DNA of 11,850 nucleotides from contig JAMCTB010000087.1 of the NCBI GenBank assembly GCA_023380955.1, positions 1 through 11,850 on the forward strand, written 5' to 3'. The notes under the pieces were generated by a model. It worked only from the letters and a program-made list of their open reading frames with translations. It ran no database searches and was not told where the DNA came from. This document shows positions 7,223 through 11,850 of this stretch, in pieces. Position 1 is the stretch's first letter. Each line of letters opens with the position of its first letter. Position numbers and translations under genes: made by a program. The stretch comes from Chloroflexota bacterium (GTDB lineage: Bacteria > Chloroflexota > UBA6077).

Positions 7223-8305
7223 ATGCGGCAAGAGGTCTGGAAGGCAATCTCGTTGGCCCTGGTACTGGCATTTGCCCTGGTCATCACCGCCGGGTGCGGT
7301 GGTGGCGCCCCCGCGTCCACGCCCGCTCCATCGAAGCCGGCTGCGGAACCCACGAAGGCTGCTGCTCCGGCGGCTGCCGCCCCCACAGCTGCTCCCGCGG
7401 CGAAGATCGACTACCCCACCAAGCCACCGCAGTTGCTGGTCGGATGGGCTGCGGGCGGTAGCTCCGATCTGACGGGGCGCAAGGTCGCCGAGATGATCGA
7501 GAAGCCCCTCGGCAAACCGATGGTCGCGGTCAACCGAACCGGCGGCTCCGGCGTGGTCGCCGCCAGTGAAGTAGTGAAGGCTACCCCCGACGGCTACACC
7601 GTCCTCTTCGTGAAGATCGGCCAAACCGTCCTGCAGATCCTGCGGGGAACGGCCACCTATCAGACCGACGATCTGGAGCCGGTGGCAGCCGTCTCGGCGT
7701 CCCCCATCCTGCTGGTCGTGAAGGGTGACTCGAAGTACAAAAGCCTGAAGGATATCGTGGATGCCAGCAAGGCGCAGCCCGGCGTCTTCCGGTTCGGCCA
7801 CTCGGCCGTGGGTGGGGCCCCCCACCTGGCCATGGAGCTTATGGCCCAGAAGGCCGGCATCAAGGCAAGCCAGGTCCCCTTCAACGGCAGCAGCGAGGGT
7901 ATCGCCGCGCTGCTGGGCGGCCACATCGACGGTATGCTGCTGGATCCGCCCGGCGAGGGGCTCCAGTATCTGAAGACCGGCGAGTTCAGGGCCATCGGCG
8001 TCTTCGAGGAGAAGCGGATCGAAGCCCTCAAGGACATCCCGACGATGAAGGAGCAGGGCTACGACTCCGTCGTGCGGGTGTGGTCCGGTCTCGCGGTACC
8101 CAAGGGTACCCCCCAGGCCATCAAGGACAAGCTGGCCGCCGCGTCCGAGAAGGTGGCGAACGACCCTGCCTTCGTTAAGTTCCTCACCGACGGATCGGAC
8201 GTCCCGATGTACCTGAACCCGGCCGACTTCAAGGCCCTCTGGCTGAAGGATCAGGCCAATTTCAAGCCGTTGATCGAGTCGCTGGGTCTGGTGGAGAAGA
8301 AGTAG
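7223..8305 (+). CDS. tctC: TctC/Bug-type receptor of the TTT system, predicted lipoprotein
   Basis: This is the extracytoplasmic carboxylate receptor (PF03401 class) serving TctBA. Of 360 residues, the first 24 form a lipoprotein signal with the lipobox ITAGC, giving Cys25 as the lipid anchor. An Ala/Pro/Thr/Lys-rich linker runs from about 26 to 61. The receptor domain begins at YPTKPPQLLVGWAAGG (64-79) with the ligand-loop GGSSDLTGR. NRTGGSGVVAASEVVKATPDGYT at 104-126 is the Bug-family signature, and GGHIDGM (232-238) is also typical. Classical TctC/Bug proteins of Proteobacteria are soluble periplasmic proteins without such an anchor and linker. AGGAGG (7211-7216) lies 6 nt before the ATG. 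The 57-nt gap after tctA is the second longest in this gene string and holds a small TGGGA/TCCCA stem (7171-7187), which could allow separate expression of the receptor. The order B-A-C differs from the classical tctCBA. Confidence 0.95.
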   Translation: MRQEVWKAISLALVLAFALVITAGCGGGAPASTPAPSKPAAEPTKAAAPAAAAPTAAPAAKIDYPTKPPQLLVGWAAGGSSDLTGRKVAEMIEKPLGKPMVAVNRTGGSGVVAASEVVKATPDGYTVLFVKIGQTVLQILRGTATYQTDDLEPVAAVSASPILLVVKGDSKYKSLKDIVDASKAQPGVFRFGHSAVGGAPHLAMELMAQKAGIKASQVPFNGSSEGIAALLGGHIDGMLLDPPGEGLQYLKTGEFRAIGVFEEKRIEALKDIPTMKEQGYDSVVRVWSGLAVPKGTPQAIKDKLAAASEKVANDPAFVKFLTDGSDVPMYLNPADFKALWLKDQANFKPLIESLGLVEKK

Positions 8306-8535
8306 TCCTCATCGTCGGACCGTTCCTTGCAAGGGTGTGAGACAGCAACGGAGGGGCTCCTGGAGACGATCCAGCAGCCCCTCCCTTGCGTTCCAGGCCA
8401 ATGCGGCTGGTTCAGGGCTGTCGGCCCCTTTGGGCGTTTGGCAGATCGAGGCCCACCCGCGAAGACGGATCGACAGTCCGGGATGAGCAACGCTCCGCGG
8501 GGGTAATGGGGCATCAACGGAAGGGTGGCCGAGGT
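8306..8535. other. Intergenic gap between convergent operons
   Basis: This 230-nt stretch lies between the stop of tctC and the stop of the opposing MalF-type gene. It holds a perfect 10-nt palindrome, CCTTGCAAGG (8325-8334), and the extended hairpin at 8345-8389. The rest shows no convincing coding frame; a - strand frame through it runs antisense into tctC and has no recognisable protein features. Confidence 0.7.
8345..8389. terminator. Extended imperfect hairpin, possible bidirectional terminator
   Basis: Pairing is seen at 8345-8348 with 8386-8389, at 8350-8358 with 8376-8384 (GGAGGGGCT/AGCCCCTCC), and at 8360-8364 with 8370-8374. Single C/C mismatches separate the helices and the terminal loop is 5 nt (GACGA). 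It lies 39 nt after the tctC stop and 146 nt beyond the stop of the opposing operon. There is no clear T-run on either side, so it may work with Rho, or protect mRNA 3' ends, instead of acting as a textbook intrinsic terminator. Confidence 0.55.
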
Positions 8536-9462
8536 TCAGGACGCCTTCTGGTACCTGAGGTATCCGGCGGCAAGGATCAGCGTGAAGGCCAGCACCACCA
8601 TCGAGAGCGCGGAAGCTTTACCGAACTCGAAGCTCTCGAAGGCGAGCCGATAGATGTAGGTGGCCAGCACCTGGGTTTGGTTCATGGGACCGCCGCCCGT
8701 GGTCAGGTAGACCAGGTCGAAGAGGCGGAAGTTCCAGATGGCGTCCAGCAATCCCACGCTCATGATGACCGGTTTGAGGCCGGGCAGGGTGATGTGGCGG
8801 AACAGGGACCAGTTGCCCGCGCCGTCTACCGCTCCGGCCTCGTACAGCTCGGCCGGGATGCCCTGGAGACCGGCCAGCAGCATCAGCATTATGAAGGGAT
8901 AACCACGCCACAGGTTCACCAGCACCAGGGCGGGCATGGCCAGGTCCGGCTCGCCCAACCAGTTAACCGGGTTGGCCGGATTGACCAGACCCCCCATGAC
9001 GAGAATACCGTTCAGCACACCTAAAGGGTGGAGGATCAGTCGCCAGTTGATGGCAACCACTGCCGCGGTGAACATCCAGGGCAGGATCAGGATACCACGA
9101 AAAGCGGATCTCACCACGGGATTGAGTTTCTGATTGAGGAGAAGCGCCAGGGCAATCCCCAGCAGCAGGTGCAGCGTCACGGAAGCCACGGTGAAGACCA
9201 CCGTGTTGGTGAGGGAGAGCCAGAAGACCTTGTCCCCCAGGAGGGAGGCGAAGTTCTCCCCCCACACCAGGCGCGCGTTGCGCTTAATCATCAGGTTGTC
9301 GAACAGGCTGAACTGGAGCAGCCGCCCGATGGGATAGACCATCAGGAAAGCGAGAGCCAGGACCGTGGGCGCGACGAAGAGATAGGGCATCGCCAGTCTC
9401 TGCCATCGGGTCCTACTCACTGGTGCCGCGGTTGCCTGCCCGACCGACGCTGTACCTGCCAC
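8536..9462 (-). CDS. MalF/UgpA-type carbohydrate ABC transporter permease
   Basis: This is one membrane subunit of a carbohydrate-class (family 1) ABC importer for a sugar, oligosaccharide or glycerol-phosphate-like solute. Of 308 residues, the first 20 form a polar cytoplasmic tail. Helix 1 is at about 25-45, and further helices follow from about 82. The EAA loop for the ATPase is at about 205-231 (ELYEAGAVDGAGNWSLFRHI, then TLPGLKP). LTTGGGPMNQTQVL at 253-266 is a strong family hallmark. The start is GTG at 9462 with GGGGAGG (9468-9474) 5 nt upstream. It is the last gene of its operon, 32 nt after the binding-protein gene, whereas in most operons this permease sits directly before the MalG-type partner. 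The transported sugar cannot be deduced. Confidence 0.94.
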   Translation of the reverse strand: MAGTASVGQATAAPVSRTRWQRLAMPYLFVAPTVLALAFLMVYPIGRLLQFSLFDNLMIKRNARLVWGENFASLLGDKVFWLSLTNTVVFTVASVTLHLLLGIALALLLNQKLNPVVRSAFRGILILPWMFTAAVVAINWRLILHPLGVLNGILVMGGLVNPANPVNWLGEPDLAMPALVLVNLWRGYPFIMLMLLAGLQGIPAELYEAGAVDGAGNWSLFRHITLPGLKPVIMSVGLLDAIWNFRLFDLVYLTTGGGPMNQTQVLATYIYRLAFESFEFGKASALSMVVLAFTLILAAGYLRYQKAS

Positions 9463-9467
9463 TGGAG

Positions 9468-9474
9468 CCTCCCC
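9468..9474 (-). promoter_or_regulatory. Ribosome binding site supporting a GTG start of the MalF-type gene
   Basis: On the - strand GGGGAGG lies 5 nt before the GTG (9462-9460). No ATG lies near it in frame, so the GTG start is favoured. Confidence 0.65.
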
Positions 9475-9494
9475 TCAGCGAGCCAACGGGTAGT

Positions 9495-10868
9495 CTACTT
9501 GTACTTGGCCAGGATGTCGTTCCAGCCCTTGGCGGCCTCGTCCATGGCCTGCTGGACCGTCTTCTTGTTCTGCAACGCCTCCTGGACCTGCTCCACCATG
9601 ATCCTCCACAGGTCGAAGTTCTGAGGTGCAGCGGCATCCTCAGCCATTACCCGTGGGTCTTTCAGGATCTCAGCCGCCGTCTTCAACATGGGATCGCTCT
9701 GAACGGCCGGAACGGAGGCCGCCGAGTTCCCGGGAAGCTGGCCGGAGGCTGCCGCCACGAGGGCGTTGCCCTTTGGGCTCGAGAGCCACTGCATGAAGGT
9801 CCACGCGGCTTCCTTGTTCTTGCTCTGGCCGCTCATGCCGAGGTTCCAGCCCGTCAGCCGCGTCCCCGTGGTGACGGCCTTGGGCAGCGGCGCCACGCCG
9901 AAGTTCAAGTTGGGGTTCCTGCTCTTGAGAACCGCGATGTGAGCGACGTTGCTGACCATGAAGGTGTTGCGCCCGCTGGCGAACGCCTCGACCTTGTCGT
10001 TCTCCAGGTTAGTCAGCGTGCCCGGCGAGTAGACCTTATCCTTGTTCACCAGGTCGACGTAGAACTGCACCGCCTTGACAGCCTCGGGACTGTTGATGTT
10101 GGCCTTGCCATCTTTGATGGTGGTCGTCCCTTGCTCGTAGATCAGGTGGAACAGCTCGATGGCGGCTCCATTGTACGGAGACTTCGCGGCCATGCCCGAG
10201 GTGAAGGCGTACTGGTTCTTCTCGGGCTTGGTGGTCTTGATCGCCATCTCCCGCATCTCGTCCCACGTCTTGGGCGGGGCGGTGTAGCCAGCTTCCTTCA
10301 GAAGATCGGCGTTGTAGAAGAGTAGGAAGGGTATGGAGGTAAGGGGCAGGAGGTAGCTCTTTCCCTTCCACGGCGTCATGGGGGCCTTCACCAGCTGATC
10401 CACCCATGCCTTGTCGGACTTGTCCAGGTAGGGGTTCAGCGGCTCCAGGATCCCCTGCTCCGCAAACTCCACGGTCCAGGGCATGTTCATGTTGAGTACG
10501 TCCGGGAGCTGCTTGGCAACGTTCAGGGCCACCACCTTGTCGTGGACCTGGGCGAAGGGCAGGGAAACCCTCTCCACGCTGATGTTGGGGTTGTCCTTCT
10601 CGAAGGCATCGATGATGCTCTTTGCACGATCCTCGCCAATCTCGGGGGTTATCCACTCCATCCACTGGATCTTGACCTTGGACCCGCTGTTCGCCGGCGC
10701 AGCAGCAGGCGCTTTAGTCGCCTCTGCCGGCTTTGCTGGCGCCTCCGACTTCGATGCGGGCGCCGTCGGAGCAGGTGACCCGGAGCTGCAGGCTACCGCC
10801 GCCAGGGAAATGGCCAGCAGGATGGCGATGAGTACCCTGCTTCCACCAAGTACCCTCGTGATCTTCAT
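9495..10868 (-). CDS. Family-1 carbohydrate solute-binding lipoprotein
   Basis: This receptor binds a sugar-like ligand outside the membrane and docks on the flanking MalF/MalG-type permeases. The ATG at 10868 gives 457 residues. The signal segment (5-26) ends in AAVAC, making Cys27 the predicted lipid anchor. An Ala/Pro/Lys-rich linker follows at about 31-62. The mature domain starts at KVKIQWMEW (64-72). Family-1 (SBP_bac_1) features are the LPDVLNMNMPWTVEFAEQG region (121-139), LPLTSIPFLLFYNADLLKEAG (174-194), PPKTWDEM (198-205) and the C-terminal TVQQAMDEAAKGWNDIL (437-453). The frame extends upstream to an ATG at 11003, but that would add 45 residues lying on the MalG-type gene and destroy the signal peptide. 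AAGGAGG 9 nt before 10868 settles the start. It lies between the two permease genes, an uncommon order. Confidence 0.96.
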   Translation of the reverse strand: MKITRVLGGSRVLIAILLAISLAAVACSSGSPAPTAPASKSEAPAKPAEATKAPAAAPANSGSKVKIQWMEWITPEIGEDRAKSIIDAFEKDNPNISVERVSLPFAQVHDKVVALNVAKQLPDVLNMNMPWTVEFAEQGILEPLNPYLDKSDKAWVDQLVKAPMTPWKGKSYLLPLTSIPFLLFYNADLLKEAGYTAPPKTWDEMREMAIKTTKPEKNQYAFTSGMAAKSPYNGAAIELFHLIYEQGTTTIKDGKANINSPEAVKAVQFYVDLVNKDKVYSPGTLTNLENDKVEAFASGRNTFMVSNVAHIAVLKSRNPNLNFGVAPLPKAVTTGTRLTGWNLGMSGQSKNKEAAWTFMQWLSSPKGNALVAAASGQLPGNSAASVPAVQSDPMLKTAAEILKDPRVMAEDAAAPQNFDLWRIMVEQVQEALQNKKTVQQAMDEAAKGWNDILAKYK

Positions 10869-10874
10869 GGCGTT

Positions 10875-10895
10875 TTTCCTCCTTCTATTTATCCC
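10875..10895 (-). repeat. 21-nt inverted repeat, copy 1 (receptor leader)
   Basis: On the - strand this reads GGGATAAATAG, then AAGGAGGAAA, and covers the end of the MalG-type gene plus the ribosome site of the binding-protein gene. The same 21 bases occur on the + strand at 11830-11850, ending exactly at the window edge. Confidence 0.85.
10878..10884 (-). promoter_or_regulatory. Ribosome binding site of the family-1 binding-protein gene
   Basis: AAGGAGG on the - strand is 9 nt before the ATG at 10868. It decides against the longer upstream start at 11003. Confidence 0.8.
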
Positions 10896-11722
10896 TTTAC
10901 GGCTCCCGCCGTGAGTCCCGTGATCAGGTAGCGTTGCAGGAAGATGAATATGACGAACAGCGGTACGCTCCCCAGGGCCGAAAGGGCCATAATGACATTC
11001 CACTCGAAGGCATGCTCCCCCATCAGCAGGGCGATGCCCACGGGAACGGTTCGCATGCCCTCACTCTGAGTGAGGGTGATCGCGAATAGGAACTCGTTCC
11101 AGGACAGCAGGAACGAGTAGACGCCGGTCGCTACCAACCCTGGGATCGTCAGGGGTACCAACACCCTCCAGAGGGAGCCCAGCCTGGTGCAGCCGTCCAC
11201 CATGGCTGCCTCCTCCAGGTCCAGCGGGATGCTGTCGAAGTAGCTGGTCATCATCAGCGTCGCGAAGGGCAGGCAGAAGGATGCATAGGTGACGATCAAC
11301 GCCGGGTAGGAGTCGTAGATACCCAGCGATACGATGAGCAGGAAGTAGGGGATGATCAGCGATATGGGCGGGACCATCTGGGTTCCGATGATGAAAAGCT
11401 GCAGGAAACGGCCCCCCGCATACCGGAAACGGGAGAAGGAGTATCCCGCCAGCAGGGCCAGGAAGAGGGATACGACCGTGACCACCAGGGCCACCACGTA
11501 GCTGTTGACAAAGAACCGCACGTAGGTGGAGGAGCCCACCAGCTGTGCGTAGGCATCGAGGGTTGGGGTGGAGGGCAGCCAGTGAGGAGGCACGGTGAAG
11601 ATCTCCCCGTTGGGCCTGAGGGAAACCGTCACCATCCAGGCGATGGGGAAGAGGGCGAAGACCGCCGCCAGGGCCAGGGCCCCGTAGGAGAAGGTCGACC
11701 GCCACCATCGCGCTGCCCTCAT
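10889..11722 (-). CDS. MalG/UgpE-type carbohydrate ABC transporter permease
   Basis: This is the second membrane subunit of the carbohydrate importer, expected to pair with the MalF-type protein across the operon. The 277-residue product has the usual six-helix layout. Helix 1 is at about 13-34, followed by an extracytoplasmic stretch with FTVPPHWLPSTPTLDAY (42-58). Helices follow from about 70, and the EAA loop is at about 168-194 (DLEEAAMVDGCTRLGSLWRV, then LVPLTIPG). SWNEFLFA (207-214) and the C-terminal ITGLTAGAVKG (267-277) are hallmarks of the family. The ATG at 11722 has GGGAGGG (11731-11737) 8 nt upstream. Its start overlaps the stop of a possible upstream gene as ATGA. The stop lies 20 nt before the binding-protein start. 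No MalK/UgpC-type ATPase is nearby, which is common because such ATPases are often shared. Confidence 0.95.
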   Translation of the reverse strand: MRAARWWRSTFSYGALALAAVFALFPIAWMVTVSLRPNGEIFTVPPHWLPSTPTLDAYAQLVGSSTYVRFFVNSYVVALVVTVVSLFLALLAGYSFSRFRYAGGRFLQLFIIGTQMVPPISLIIPYFLLIVSLGIYDSYPALIVTYASFCLPFATLMMTSYFDSIPLDLEEAAMVDGCTRLGSLWRVLVPLTIPGLVATGVYSFLLSWNEFLFAITLTQSEGMRTVPVGIALLMGEHAFEWNVIMALSALGSVPLFVIFIFLQRYLITGLTAGAVKG

Positions 11723-11850
11723 AGCCGCGACCCTCCCTTCTCCTCACCCCTCCGGGCGAGAAGTCGCTCCACCAGCTTTCGAATGGCCGGCGTCAGCCGC
11801 TCGGCCATTCGATCCATCCCCGAATCGCTGGGATAAATAGAAGGAGGAAA
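11719..11850 (-). CDS. Possible C-terminal end of an upstream gene, truncated by window edge
   Basis: The - strand frame is open from the window edge to a TGA at 11721-11719, giving 43 residues that end LARRGEEKGGSRL. The stop overlaps the MalG-type start as ATGA, the same junction seen between the amidohydrolase and tctB. Third codon positions are mostly G or C, as in the other genes. The segment MDRMAERLTPAIRKLVERLL could form an amphipathic helix, but I recognise no family. If real, it is the tail of the gene preceding the MalG-type permease in the same operon. The first 7 codons coincide with the 21-nt inverted repeat at the edge and may not belong to it. Alternatively this is a leader region with no gene, or a very short gene starting at the ATG at 11817. 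Confidence 0.35.
   Translation of the reverse strand, partial: FPPSIYPSDSGMDRMAERLTPAIRKLVERLLARRGEEKGGSRL
11779..11812. repeat. 11-bp inverted repeat upstream of the MalG-type gene
   Basis: TCGAATGGCCG at 11779-11789 is perfectly complementary to CGGCCATTCGA at 11802-11812, with 12 nt between. It has no T-run on either side. It could be an operator or an mRNA stem 57 nt before the MalG-type start, or a chance result inside coding sequence if the upstream frame is a gene. Confidence 0.5.
11830..11850 (+). repeat. 21-nt inverted repeat, copy 2 (window edge)
   Basis: This is an exact reverse-complement match to 10875-10895, including a full AAGGAGG ribosome site, and ends at the last base of the window. 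The preceding base (11829) already differs. It may be the leader of a + strand gene starting just outside, or an assembly artefact. Confidence 0.8.

Noticed and set aside
8251..8517. 88-codon - strand frame across the convergent gap
   Set aside because: Half of it is antisense to tctC, it includes the hairpin, and its translation has no protein-like pattern.
9423..10325. 300-codon + strand frame opposite the family-1 receptor gene
   Set aside because: Antisense shadow with no recognisable motifs; the - strand frame encodes a full receptor with signal and ribosome site.
10873..10877. T5 run next to the receptor start as a possible terminator
   Set aside because: It is the A5 spacer between the ribosome site and the ATG on the coding strand, with no hairpin before it.
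10869..11003. 45-residue N-terminal extension of the family-1 receptor
   Set aside because: It would overlap the MalG-type gene, place charged residues before the signal peptide and ignore the strong ribosome site before 10868.
1..11850. Mobile elements, CRISPR arrays, tRNA or rRNA genes
   Set aside because: No transposase or integrase motifs, no regularly spaced repeats and no tRNA-like fold or rRNA-like sequence were seen on reading both strands.

Overview
This GC-rich window is packed with solute-import genes and probably comes from a metagenomic or little-studied bacterium. Both complete solute receptors are predicted lipoproteins with long Ala/Pro/Lys-rich linkers after the lipid-anchored Cys. 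That style is common in Chloroflexota and other lineages that tether receptors to the cytoplasmic membrane, and is unlike the soluble receptors of Proteobacteria. Strong AAGGAGG-type ribosome sites and frequent GTG/TTG starts fit such a host. The phylum is an inference, not a demonstrated assignment.

Left part (1-8305, all + strand): a tightly spaced gene string. It begins with the 3' part of a family-5 (peptide/nickel/opine class) solute-binding protein, followed by a strong hairpin and then DppB- and DppC-type ABC permeases. Next come an M20 metallo-peptidase/deacylase, a TIM-barrel amidohydrolase, and a complete tripartite tricarboxylate transporter in the order tctB-tctA-tctC. Junctions from dppB to tctA are 15 nt or less, with stop/start overlaps or near overlaps, so these genes probably form one operon. 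My reading is that one system imports an amide- or peptide-like compound, the two hydrolases cleave it, and TctABC takes up a related carboxylate. The chemistry is not determined by the sequence.

Middle (8306-8535): a 230-nt gap between convergent operons, holding an extended imperfect hairpin that may end transcription in either direction.

Right part (8536-11850, all - strand): an ABC importer of the carbohydrate (MalFG/UgpAE) class in the order MalG-type permease, family-1 binding lipoprotein, MalF-type permease. Just upstream an open frame ends in an ATGA overlap with the MalG-type gene and may be the tail of another gene. No ATPase gene for either ABC importer lies in the window.

The last 21 nt of the window are an exact reverse complement of the leader of the family-1 binding-protein gene. 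This may be a real duplicated leader or an assembly-end artefact and should be checked before interpreting the right edge. No mobile element, CRISPR array, tRNA or rRNA was seen.
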